This document shows positions 43,763-57,071 of a DNA stretch of 64,000 nt, piece by piece. The DNA is taken from the NCBI RefSeq assembly GCF_000975135.1, contig NZ_BBRF01000003.1, positions 62,001-126,000 of the forward strand, written 5' to 3'. Under the pieces are notes generated by a model. The model did not search any database and was not told the origin of the DNA. It was given only the letters and a program-made list of their open reading frames with translations. Origin of the DNA: Demequina aurantiaca (lineage in GTDB: Bacteria; Actinomycetota; Actinomycetes; Actinomycetales; Demequinaceae). Position numbers and translations under genes: made by a program. The stretch's first letter is position 1. Each line of letters starts with the position of its first letter.

Positions 43763-44580
43763 TTGGTCGCCCCCTGCGTAAACCCGCTGTAGATGAACCT
43801 CTGCAGCAGGACGAAGATGATCAGGGTGGGGATGATCACGATGATCACACCCGCGGCTATGACCTCCCAGTGGGCACCAAACGGACCCGTGAAGCGGAAC
43901 AGAGAGGTCGAGATGACGCCCAGGTCCCGCGAGGGCATATATAAGAACGGTATATAGAACTCGTTGTAGGCCGCGAACCCCTTGATGATCACCACCGTCG
44001 CGATAGCGGGCTTGAGCAGCGGGAAGATGATCTGCCAGAAGATCCGGAACGGTCCTGCGCCCTCGAGCTTGGCGGCCTCGTCAAGTTCACGTGGCACGGC
44101 CCGGATGAACTGCAGGAAGATGTAAATCGAGACGATGTCGGTGCCCATGAAGAGCACGATGGCCGCCCAGCGCGTGTTGTAAAGGCCAAGGTTATTTACG
44201 ACCTGGAACGTAGCGACCTGCGTGGTCACAGCGGGCACGAGCACCGCGAACAGGAAGACTCCCACCACGACTTTGCGGAAGCGGAACTCGAAGCGGTCGA
44301 TCGCATAGGCGGTCATGGCACCGATGATCACGGTGCCGGTGATCGACACCAACAGAATGATGCCGGTGTTGAAGAACGCATGCAGCATGCCGCCCTTGGT
44401 GAACGCCTCGACATAATTCTCGAAGCCGAAGCTTTCAGGCAGGTCGAACGGTCCCGACTGTTGGAACTCGCGTGACGTCTTGAAAGACGCCATCACGATG
44501 GTGACCAGGGGCAGCAGCGTCACGAGTGACGCCACGATCAGGGTGAGGTACTTGAGCCCTCCAAAAGTTGCGCTTTTCAC
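43759..44580 (-). CDS. Manno-oligosaccharide ABC permease, MalG type
   Basis: A 273-residue permease with about six helices and the EAA loop (ELDEAAKLEGAGPFRIF) that contacts the ATPase. The start at GTG 44580 overlaps the MalF-type stop (GTGA). No ATP-binding subunit is encoded in the island, so a shared MsiK-type ATPase elsewhere in the genome is expected, as in many actinobacteria. Substrate is inferred from the flanking glycosidases. Confidence 0.9.
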   Translation of the reverse strand: MKSATFGGLKYLTLIVASLVTLLPLVTIVMASFKTSREFQQSGPFDLPESFGFENYVEAFTKGGMLHAFFNTGIILLVSITGTVIIGAMTAYAIDRFEFRFRKVVVGVFLFAVLVPAVTTQVATFQVVNNLGLYNTRWAAIVLFMGTDIVSIYIFLQFIRAVPRELDEAAKLEGAGPFRIFWQIIFPLLKPAIATVVIIKGFAAYNEFYIPFLYMPSRDLGVISTSLFRFTGPFGAHWEVIAAGVIIVIIPTLIIFVLLQRFIYSGFTQGATK

Positions 44581-45515
44581 GTCAGGTTCACCTTCTCGTC
44601 GGGCACAAGTCTCCTTTGGATCCACGTGATGAGCAGGACGATGAGCAGCAGGATCACGGCCATGGCAGACGCGAGTCCCACCTTGTTGAACTTGAACGCC
44701 ATGTTGATGGTTTGGATGACAAAGGTCATGGATCCGTTGGCACCGCCAGTCATGATGTACGGGATCTCAAACACCGCGAGCGAACCGGAGATCGCCAGAA
44801 TCATCGACAGCCCCACGATGGGCCGGATGCTCGGCAGGATGATGTATCGGAACTGCTGCCACTTCCCGGCGCCGTCAAGGGACGACGCCTCATAGAGGGA
44901 AGGATTCACGGACTGGATGGCCCCCAGGAAGAGCACAAAGTTGAGGCCCATGTAGCGCCACACCGAGGTGCCGGACAGTGAGAAGTTGATGAGGTCGGGG
45001 TTGCCGAGCCATTGCTGCTGGAACTGTTCGAGTCCAAGCGCGGCGAGGGAGGCGTCGAGGGTGCCGCCGGGCCGGAAGAAGTAGAGGAACGTGAAGCCGA
45101 TGGCCACGCCGTTGATGAGGTACGGGAAGAACAGGATGCCTTTGAACAGGTTCTTGAACCGGGTGTTGAAGGACAGGATGGTCGCGAAGTACAGCGCGAG
45201 GCCCATCTGTACGAACGAGGCCACAAAGTAGTACAGGCTCACGAGGAAGACACGGAACAGCTCCGGTCGCGTGAAGAACTCAATGTAGTTGCCGAGCCCC
45301 ACGTACTCCTTGTCCTTGCTGAGTCCGTTCCATTCGGTAAACGAGTACCAGATCATGTTTCCGACGGGAAGCAGAGTGAACAGGCAAAGAAAGATCAGGG
45401 GGACGATCAGGAACAACCACGGTGTTGCCCCCTGGAGGAACCGCTGACGGCCGCTTCGCGCGTCGCGCGCCGCGCGCACCGCGTGAGGGCGCACCGGAGT
45501 GCTAAAGAATGACAT
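44577..45515 (-). CDS. Manno-oligosaccharide ABC permease, MalF type
   Basis: A 312-residue permease. A basic N-terminus (about 1-30) precedes helix 1, and the EAA-type loop is LYEASSLDGAGKWQQF. ATG 45515 follows GGAGA. It is separated from the binding-protein gene by 80 bases that contain a strong hairpin, a common way of lowering permease relative to binding-protein expression. It forms the channel with the next gene. Confidence 0.9.
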   Translation of the reverse strand: MSFFSTPVRPHAVRAARDARSGRQRFLQGATPWLFLIVPLIFLCLFTLLPVGNMIWYSFTEWNGLSKDKEYVGLGNYIEFFTRPELFRVFLVSLYYFVASFVQMGLALYFATILSFNTRFKNLFKGILFFPYLINGVAIGFTFLYFFRPGGTLDASLAALGLEQFQQQWLGNPDLINFSLSGTSVWRYMGLNFVLFLGAIQSVNPSLYEASSLDGAGKWQQFRYIILPSIRPIVGLSMILAISGSLAVFEIPYIMTGGANGSMTFVIQTINMAFKFNKVGLASAMAVILLLIVLLITWIQRRLVPDEKVNLT

Positions 45516-45550
45516 GACTTCTCCGACGTGAGGTGGATGGAGGGGAAGAC

Positions 45551-45589
45551 GTCGCTCGCCCCGGCGGAGTCTCCACCGGGGCGGGCGAC
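45551..45589 (-). promoter_or_regulatory. Intercistronic stem-loop between binding protein and permeases
   Basis: A 14-bp stem (45551-45564 with 45576-45589; GTCGC-CGCCCCGG core with one wobble pair) has an 11-base loop. No T run follows. It probably protects the upstream message or partly stops transcription rather than acting as a full terminator. Confidence 0.65.
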
Positions 45590-45595
45590 ATCTGA

Positions 45596-46939
45596 CTAGC
45601 CTTCGACGCTAGCGCGGGCCTCGGCCCACTTGGAGTTCAGGTCGTCGAAGATGTCCTGCTTGGTCTCGTCACGAGCGCCGCGTGCGGCGTCGACGATGCG
45701 CTGACGGTAGTCAGGGCTCCAGAGACCGATCTCGGCGGCGTTGTCGATGTCGCTGACCAAGCTTTCCTTGCCGGCTGGCGGCGGGGTGAGCTCGATGTAC
45801 TCGACACCAGCGGCGTCAAAGTCCTTCAGCGTGTCAGGCGTCGGTCCGTCGAGGCGAGGCGAGATTCCACCCTGATCGGTGGCGTATCCGGACTCGTCAG
45901 CGAACCAGTCGATCCAGGCACGTGCCGCGGCCTTGTTCTCCGAGTGAACGTTGATGCCGTTCTTGTAGTCACCACTGATCACCGAGTGGAAGGTGCCGTC
46001 AACCTGGTTGGGGAAGGGCATGTAGCCGATGTCTGCCGCGTCATCCGCAGCGGCCTGCATCTGCACAATGGCCCATGATCCGAGCGCCATGGCTCCGATC
46101 TTGCCCGTGCCGAGGTCCGTCTTTGACTGCTCCCAGTTGGTGGTGGTGGGGTCTTCCTCAATGTTGCCAGCGGCTGCCGCATCGAAGATCAGCGAGTCGA
46201 TGATGTAGTGATCCATGCCCTCGCTCCACGGGGCGTCCGTGTCGGCGAGCTCGTTGACGGCGTTCGCGTTCGCGGTCACCCCTCCGCGGTCGGACTCCCA
46301 CTGCGTGAGCGGCCAGCCGTCGGCGTAGTTGGTGTAGAGGGGCGTCGCGTCGGTGTTGTCGGCGATCATCTGGAGATCCTTCTGGAACTCCTCGGGCGTG
46401 GTCGGGTCCTCGGTGATACCTGCGTCTGACCAGACCTTCTTGTTGTAGACGAGGCCGTTGGCGTTACCGGTGATGGCGATGCCGTAGGACTGTCCGTCGT
46501 AGTTCGCCTCCGAGCCGATGAAGCGGTAGGTCTGAGAGAGTTCGTCGACCGAACCGAGCGGCTCAAAGAAGTCCGGGTAGTCGCTCGCGTTTACCGAGTT
46601 CGGAATGAGCAGCACGTCGCCGTAGTCGTCGGTGCTCATGCGGGTCGCAACTTCGCCCTCGTAGTCGGTGATGGCCTCGAACTTGACCTCAACGTCTGGG
46701 TACTTCGCCTCAAACGCCGACTTATAGTCAGCGAACACCGTGTCGACAAGGTCGGTGCGGTTTGTCAGGACCGTGATCTCGCCGGCAACCTCGGCCATGG
46801 CCGAGTCGCTGGTCGTTGAGGATGACTCCGGTGCTGGCGTGTTGCTGCCGTCTCCGTTGTCGCTACTGCCGCTGCACGCTGCGAGCGTGAACGCCAAGCT
46901 GGTGGTGGCCGCAACCATGGCGGCTGTGCGCATCTTCAT
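45596..46939 (-). CDS. Sugar-binding lipoprotein of the manno-oligosaccharide importer
   Basis: A 447-residue solute-binding protein of the CUT1 class. The signal peptide ends in lipobox LAAC with Cys 22, followed by a Ser/Gly/Asn linker, so it is exported and lipid-anchored. Fold features include EITVLTNRTD, LVYNKKVW and AMALGSWAI. AAGGGG lies eight bases before ATG 46939. First gene of the six-gene operon; a LacI operator overlaps its -10. The mannan specificity is inferred from the operon. Confidence 0.9.
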   Translation of the reverse strand: MKMRTAAMVAATTSLAFTLAACSGSSDNGDGSNTPAPESSSTTSDSAMAEVAGEITVLTNRTDLVDTVFADYKSAFEAKYPDVEVKFEAITDYEGEVATRMSTDDYGDVLLIPNSVNASDYPDFFEPLGSVDELSQTYRFIGSEANYDGQSYGIAITGNANGLVYNKKVWSDAGITEDPTTPEEFQKDLQMIADNTDATPLYTNYADGWPLTQWESDRGGVTANANAVNELADTDAPWSEGMDHYIIDSLIFDAAAAGNIEEDPTTTNWEQSKTDLGTGKIGAMALGSWAIVQMQAAADDAADIGYMPFPNQVDGTFHSVISGDYKNGINVHSENKAAARAWIDWFADESGYATDQGGISPRLDGPTPDTLKDFDAAGVEYIELTPPPAGKESLVSDIDNAAEIGLWSPDYRQRIVDAARGARDETKQDIFDDLNSKWAEARASVEG

Positions 46940-47015
46940 TGATGTAACCCCTTCAGGATTTTTGCTATTTCCGCAGCGTGATCGCCACAGTGCCGCAGTG
47001 CGACTGAATATGACT

Positions 47016-47026
47016 TTAACGATTAA
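47016..47026. promoter_or_regulatory. LacI-type operator 1
   Basis: TTAACGATTAA: TTAA arms around CGA, with the central CG of LacI sites. It overlaps the operon -10. Confidence 0.65.
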
Positions 47027-47039
47027 GTGATGCCATCAC
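47027..47039. promoter_or_regulatory. Additional dyad in the operon promoter
   Basis: GTGAT-GCC-ATCAC is a perfect inverted repeat between operator 1 and the -35. The odd spacing argues against a CRP/GlxR site (which needs six central bases). It may bind a second regulator. Confidence 0.45.
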
Positions 47040-47070
47040 AACCCATGGTGGCCAGTTTCGGCATCGTGTT

Positions 47071-47086
47071 ACTTAATCGTTATAGT
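47071..47086. promoter_or_regulatory. LacI-type operator 2
   Basis: ACTTAATCGTTATAGT, which in opposite orientation shares ACTTAATCGTTA with operator 1. Centre-to-centre distance is about 57 bases, so looping or cooperative binding is possible. Confidence 0.6.
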
Positions 47087-47294
47087 AGACCGCACCTTCC
47101 CCGCACACATGGAAGACTCGCCGGGCAATCTCTGCCCCGTATATCTGGAGTTTCGGACCGAGCGCGTGGCGGCCACGTGTGAGTGAGCACTCCGATCATC
47201 GGTCACGAGCCCCTGGTGACTGGCGAGTATTGCGAGGACTTACAACTCGTGGCACTTGGCCACGCTGCCCCGTGGAGACAGATGCGGACGTCTG

Positions 47295-48332
47295 TCAGCG
47301 TGGAGCGGGCCCTAGCGTGCCGCGGTCAACGAGGCGGGCCACCGAGGAACGCACCGACTTCACCTCGGCAGACCCGTTCACCACGTTGAGCAGCATCGTC
47401 GCGGCATCCGCCCCATAGGCGGACACGTCTCGGCTCAGGGCGCTGAGCGCGGGGACTGTCAACTCACACAGCGGCGAATCGTCCCAGGCCAGGACCGACA
47501 GTTGACCCGGAACCTCAACCCCCCTGCCCGTCGCGGCCCTGACCGCTCCGATGGCGGTGAGGTCGTTGTCAAAGACCATGGCGGTGGGCGGATTCGCCCC
47601 GTCAAGGAGCTGGTGACACGCTGCCGTGCCGGCCGCGACGGAATAGTCGGTGTTGACTTCGGCCACCACTTGGATGCCTAGCCGCTCGCCGGCGCGTGCC
47701 ATCGCGTCACTACGCACGTGGGTGTGGACGAATCGCTCAGGACCGGCGATGTGAGCCACCCGCTTGTGCCCCAGTTCCGCGAGGCGTTCCATGGCGGCAT
47801 TTGCCGCGGCGGCGTCGTCGCTACCAACTGCGGGCAATCCATCGGAGAATGCGGGGTCGCCGACAACCACCACGGGCAGGCCAATCTCGTTGATGATCGG
47901 CAGTCGTTGGTCGTCGATTGCGAGGTCGGTGACGAAGATGCCGTCGACCCGGCGAGCGGACCACCACTCCCGATAGGTCTGCAGCTCGCGCTCCGGGTCA
48001 GGGGTGACCTGCAGAAGCAGCGCATAGCCCCGCGCGGAGATCACCTTCTCAATACCAGCGACGAAGGACATGAAGAACGGCTCAATACCCAGGACGTCGG
48101 GCTCGCGCGTGATCACCAGCCCGAGGGTTGCGGTGCCACCACCCCGCAGGGCCCTTGCCGCGGTGCTGGGAACCCAGCCCACCTCGCGTGCCACCTCAAG
48201 AATGCGCTTGCGAGTCTCGTCCGAAACCCCGGGGCGCCCGTTGAGGGCGTACGAGACGGCTCCAGCGGACACGCCGCTTTGCTTGGCGATTTCCGCAATG
48301 GTCGGCCGACTGGGCGGCTTGCGCATCGCCAT
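47295..48332 (-). CDS. LacI-family repressor of the mannan genes
   Basis: A 345-residue repressor. The helix-turn-helix and hinge (about 10-65: TIAEIAKQSGVSAGAVSYALNG and VPSTAARALRGG) precede a periplasmic-binding-like sugar domain. ATG 48332 is used, with ATG 48326 as an alternative. It lies between the importer operon and the divergent mannanase gene, and matching TTAA/CG palindromes occur at both, so it most likely controls both, released by a mannose-derived sugar. Confidence 0.92.
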   Translation of the reverse strand: MAMRKPPSRPTIAEIAKQSGVSAGAVSYALNGRPGVSDETRKRILEVAREVGWVPSTAARALRGGGTATLGLVITREPDVLGIEPFFMSFVAGIEKVISARGYALLLQVTPDPERELQTYREWWSARRVDGIFVTDLAIDDQRLPIINEIGLPVVVVGDPAFSDGLPAVGSDDAAAANAAMERLAELGHKRVAHIAGPERFVHTHVRSDAMARAGERLGIQVVAEVNTDYSVAAGTAACHQLLDGANPPTAMVFDNDLTAIGAVRAATGRGVEVPGQLSVLAWDDSPLCELTVPALSALSRDVSAYGADAATMLLNVVNGSAEVKSVRSSVARLVDRGTLGPAPR

Positions 48333-48418
48333 GCTTTTCTCACTTCCGTTTCGAGGACACCGGGCGGATCGCCCTGCACGACACGCTTCATTGCCGTCGC
48401 GTCACTCCATGTGTTGCC

Positions 48419-48447
48419 TATAGTGTGTCACTACTCAATCGATTAAG
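48419..48447 (+). promoter_or_regulatory. Mannanase promoter with LacI operator 3
   Basis: A -10 TATAGT (48419-48424) is followed by TCAATCGATTAAG (48435-48447), a near-perfect LacI palindrome with central CG, at the expected start point. No strong -35. A start codon at TTG 48425 is rejected because it precedes the operator. Confidence 0.65.
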
Positions 48448-48466
48448 CATACGAAGGGTTCCTCCC

Positions 48467-49435
48467 ATGTCGCTGACCGACACTCCTCTTTCCGCCAAGC
48501 GCCCGTTGCCGGCCGTTCCGTTCCACGCCATGACATGGGGGTGGACTGGCGTCCGCGGCTCGTGGACGACGCCCCAGGCCGCAGCATCACTTGACGCCAT
48601 GATGGAGGTGAAGCCCAACTGGGTGGTACTCGCCTACGCGGCGCTGCAGGACACCGCGCAGTCGACCACCATCAACTGGCGTGACCAGCCCTCGCTGACA
48701 GACGACGAGATCCGTGCCGGGGTGTCCGCCGCCCGTGAGCGCGGCCTGCTGGTCTGCCTCAAGCCCACCGTCAATGTCGCGGATGGCACCTGGCGCGCCC
48801 ACATCGGGTTTTTCGACAAGGACGCGCCCGGCGAGCCCACGTGGAACGAGTGGTTCGACAGCTACGACGAGTACATCCTGCACCACGCCGCTCTTGCTGA
48901 GGAATTGGGAGCCGATCTGTTCAGCATTGGCTGCGAGATGGTACGCGCAGATACTCGCGAGGACCGTTGGCGCAGCCTGGCCGCTCGCGTGCGCGAGGTG
49001 TATTCCGGTCCGATCACGTACAACTGCGACAAGTACCAGGAAGAGAATGTCACCTGGTGGGACGCCGTGGACATCATCAGCTCGTCCGGCTACTACCCCA
49101 CGGGCGACTGGGACGCGCAACTCGCGCGGATCAAGTCGGTGGTGGATGCGCACGGGCAGGAGTTCGTGTTCCTGGAGGCGGGCTGCCCCAGTCGCGACAC
49201 CTCGCCGGCGCGACCCAACGACTGGGCTCTCGCAGGTGAGCCCAGCGAGCAGGCTCAGGCCGACTATCTCGAAGAGATGCTGGCCGCCATCGATGAGACC
49301 GACTGGGTGCTGGGCGTCGCGCTGTGGGACTGGCCCCCAGCTCTCTATTCACTCAGCGAGGCAGCGTCCAACGACGACTATTGCATGTACGGCAAAAAGG
49401 GCGCCGAGGTAGTCGCGCGGCACTTCACACGTTGA
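48467..49435 (+). CDS. GH113-like intracellular beta-mannanase
   Basis: A 322-residue TIM-barrel glycoside hydrolase without a signal peptide. The clan A pattern is seen: Glu 157 in SIGCEM as acid/base and Glu 237 in FVFLEAG as nucleophile, with PFHAMTWGWTGVRGSW at the start as in GH113 proteins. Homologues are often mislabelled xylanase. ATG 48467 follows a weak purine stretch. It would cut imported manno-oligosaccharides before the GH2 enzyme. A close family such as GH5-like is the main alternative. It is divergent from lacI. Confidence 0.8.
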   Translation: MSLTDTPLSAKRPLPAVPFHAMTWGWTGVRGSWTTPQAAASLDAMMEVKPNWVVLAYAALQDTAQSTTINWRDQPSLTDDEIRAGVSAARERGLLVCLKPTVNVADGTWRAHIGFFDKDAPGEPTWNEWFDSYDEYILHHAALAEELGADLFSIGCEMVRADTREDRWRSLAARVREVYSGPITYNCDKYQEENVTWWDAVDIISSSGYYPTGDWDAQLARIKSVVDAHGQEFVFLEAGCPSRDTSPARPNDWALAGEPSEQAQADYLEEMLAAIDETDWVLGVALWDWPPALYSLSEAASNDDYCMYGKKGAEVVARHFTR

Positions 49436-49440
49436 ACGAA

Positions 49441-49473
49441 CGGTGCCGGCAAGGTCTTCCCTCGCCGGCACCG
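49441..49473. terminator. Bidirectional terminator-like hairpin, mannanase/carB
   Basis: A perfect 10-bp stem (CGGTGCCGGC 49441-49450 with 49464-49473) has a 13-base loop between two convergent genes. No clear T run on either side. Confidence 0.7.
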
Positions 49474-49488
49474 CACGTCGACGTCTCG

Positions 49489-52799
<3,311 letters not shown>

Positions 52800-52800
<1 letters not shown>

Positions 52801-54038
52801 TAGTTGCGCGCTCCGTTCTTGGCCGCGTCTTTGGCGCTGGCCATCAGGTCGACAAAACGATCAAAGAGGTAGGCCGCATCGTGCGGGCCGGCGGCAGCCT
52901 CCGGGTGGTACTGGACGGAGAAGGCGGGGATGTCGAGGCACTCGAGACCCTCGACCACGTCGTCGTTGAGGCACACGTGGCTCACACGTACGCGGCCGTA
53001 ACCCGAGGGCGACTGCGAGTCGCGGTCGGTGGGCGCATCGACGGCGAAGCCGTGGTTGTGCGCGGTGATCTCCACCTTGCGGGTCCTGCGGTCCATCACG
53101 GGCTGGTTGATGCCGCGGTGGCCGAACGCCAGCTTGTAGGTCCCGTACCCGAGCGCGCGGCCCAGGATCTGGTTGCCGAAGCAGATGCCGAAGAAGGGCA
53201 CGTCCGCGTCGAGGATCTCGCGCAGCGTGGTGACGGCGCGATCGGCGGCACTGGGGTCGCCCGGTCCGTTGGAGAAGAACACTCCGTCGGGCTGCTTGGC
53301 AAGGATGTCAGCGGCGGACATGGTCGACGGGACCACGGTCACACGGATGCCACGCTGCGCCATCATCTCGGGAGTCATGGCCTTGATGCCGAGGTCGACG
53401 GCCACGACGTCGGCGATGCGGTCGGTGCCCTCAGGAGGCTCGACCACGTACTCGTCCATCACGGACACGGCATCGGCCAGGTGGGCGCCGACCATGGACT
53501 CGGCGGACTTCACTCGGCCCAGCAGCTCCTCCGCGGTAGCGGCGTCCGAGCCAGCAGTGGCACGCGAACCTGCCGCGGCATCGGCGTTGTAGCCGGCCTT
53601 CAGCGCGTCGCCGGAAAAGATGCCGGCGCGCATCACGCCTGCGGTGCGCAGCATGCGGGTGAGTTGGCGGGTGTCGATGCCGGAGATGCCCACGACACCC
53701 TGGGCCTCGAGGTCCTCGTCGAGCGTGCGCTGTGCGCGCCAGTTGGAGGGCTTGCGGGCGGGGTCGCGCACCACATATCCGGCCACCCAGATCTTGCGGG
53801 ACTCGTTGTCCTCGTCGTTCATACCGGTGTTGCCGATGTGCGGCGCCGTCATGGTGACGATCTGACGGTGGTAGCTGGGGTCGGTGAGAGTCTCCTGGTA
53901 ACCGGTCATGCCGGTGTTGAAGACGATTTCGCCCAGAGTCTGGCCCGAGGCACCGTAGGTGCGACCCTCGAGGGTCTGGCCGTCCTCAAGGACGAGCACC
54001 GCCCGGTTGTCGGCATCGGTCATCGCCGTGTCATTCAT
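52800..54038 (-). CDS. carA: Carbamoyl-phosphate synthase small subunit
   Basis: A 412-residue glutaminase that supplies ammonia to CarB. The N-terminal domain ([16 protein letters not shown]) is followed by a class I amidotransferase with its nucleophile in GICFGNQ and the His/Glu of SVQYHPEA. A short Ala/Ser/Thr-rich insert follows about residue 145. ATG 54038 overlaps the pyrC stop. Confidence 0.96.
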
Positions 54039-55371
54039 GCGAACATCCCTTCAAAGCGAGAGTCAAGGTAGGTGGGCGTGCCGCGCAGGAAGGTCGCGAC
54101 GGCGCGCCCCGGCAGCTCGACGCCGCCGAAGGGTGAGTTGTTGCTGCGGCTCGACGTGGCCGCGGGGTCCACCGTGTACGCGGCATCGGGGTCTACGAGC
54201 GTGATGTTCGCGGGCTCCCCCTCGGCCACGGCACGGCCGTGGTCGGCTTCAATGCGGCCGATGCGCGAGGGCAGTGCGGACATGCGGTTCGCCACCTCCG
54301 CCCAGGACAGGCGGCCGGTGTCGACCATGGTCTTCTGAACGATGCCGAGAGCGGTCTCGAGGCCGATCATGCCCATGGCGGCGGAGCCCCACTCGCAGTC
54401 CTTGTCCTCGTCCGGGTGCGGCGCGTGGTCGGTAGCGACGATGTCGATGGTGCCGTCGGCGAGTCCCTCGCGGACCGCGTCCACGTCCTCCTGCGTGCGC
54501 AGGGGCGGGTTGACCTTGAAGCGCGGGTCGTAGCCGCGCACGGACTCGTCGGTGAGGAGCAGGTGGTGCGGCATGACCTCGGCGGTCACGTCGATACCCT
54601 CGGCCTTGGCCCAGCGCAGGATCTTGACGGAGCCGGCGGTGGAGACGTGACAGATGTGAACGCGTGAGCCCACGTGCTTCGCGAGGAGCACGTCGCGGGC
54701 GATAATCGACTCCTCGGCGACGGCGGGCCAGCCCGCCAGGCCGAGGTCCGCAGAGACGACGCCTTCGTGCATCTGCGCCCCCTCGGTCAGGCGCGGGTCC
54801 TGCGCGTGCTGTGCGACCACTCCGTCGAACGTCTTGACGTATTCGAGCGCGCGCCGCATGACCACGGGATCGTGGACGCACTTGCCGTCGTCGCTGAACA
54901 CGCGGACGCGCGCCTTGGACATCGCCATGGCGCCCATCTCGGACAGCTGCGTGCCGCCCAGGCCCACGGTGACGGCTCCGACGGGATAGACGTCGACCAG
55001 GCCGACCTCCTTGCCGCGGCTCCACACCTGCTCCACCACACCTGCGGTGTCGGCGGTGGGGGTGGTGTTGGCCATGGCGAGGACGGCGGTGAATCCCCCG
55101 CGTGCTGCGGAACGGGAGCCCGACTCGATGGTCTCGGCGTCCTCGCGGCCCGGCTCGCGAAGGTGCGTGTGCAGGTCCACGAGGCCGGGGAGTGCGACGA
55201 GGCCGCTGGCGTCGATACGCACGGCGCCGTCGGGGATCTCGGCGTCGGTCAGCGGGGTCTCCGAGCCGCGTACCAGCGTGATCTGGCCATTCTCGACGAC
55301 GATGCTTGACTCGGCCTCGCCCAGCAGCGCGGCGTTCTCGATGACAAAACTCTGGGCAGTGTGGGACGGGC

Positions 55372-55375
<4 letters not shown>
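54035..55375 (-). CDS. pyrC: Dihydroorotase
   Basis: A 446-residue zinc amidohydrolase that closes carbamoyl aspartate to dihydroorotate. [10 protein letters not shown] holds the metal histidines, [10 protein letters not shown] another His, and [12 protein letters not shown] the catalytic Asp. It is a class I (long) dihydroorotase and could be a PyrC paralogue, but full metal ligands argue for an active enzyme. ATG 55375 overlaps the pyrB stop. Confidence 0.95.
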
Positions 55376-57005
<1,630 letters not shown>

Positions 57006-57071
57006 ATGTCTATCGGCTCGCGGCTGGGTGAGCTACGGGCGTCAAATTGCTTCTCGCTACTGTACCGGAGA

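Larger units (their letters stand above)
47013..47041 (-). promoter_or_regulatory. Promoter of the mannan operon
   Basis: On the minus strand TTGTGA (47036-47041), exactly 17 bases, then TAAAGT (47013-47018). The -10 is overlapped by a LacI operator, so binding would block RNA polymerase. Confidence 0.6.
46940..47294. other. Control region of the mannan operon
   Basis: A 355-base gap. Its first 150 bases hold the leader, promoter, two LacI-type operators and another dyad; from about 47090 to 47294 I see no gene, repeat or terminator, only short frames with no recognisable protein. Confidence 0.6.

Noticed and set aside
47027-47039. CRP/GlxR binding site
   Set aside because: The half-sites resemble TGTGA/TCACA but the centre is too short by one base and the dyad is odd-centred.
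48425-48466. Earlier start for the mannanase gene
   Set aside because: This stretch contains the LacI operator and lies at the predicted transcription start; ATG 48467 is used.
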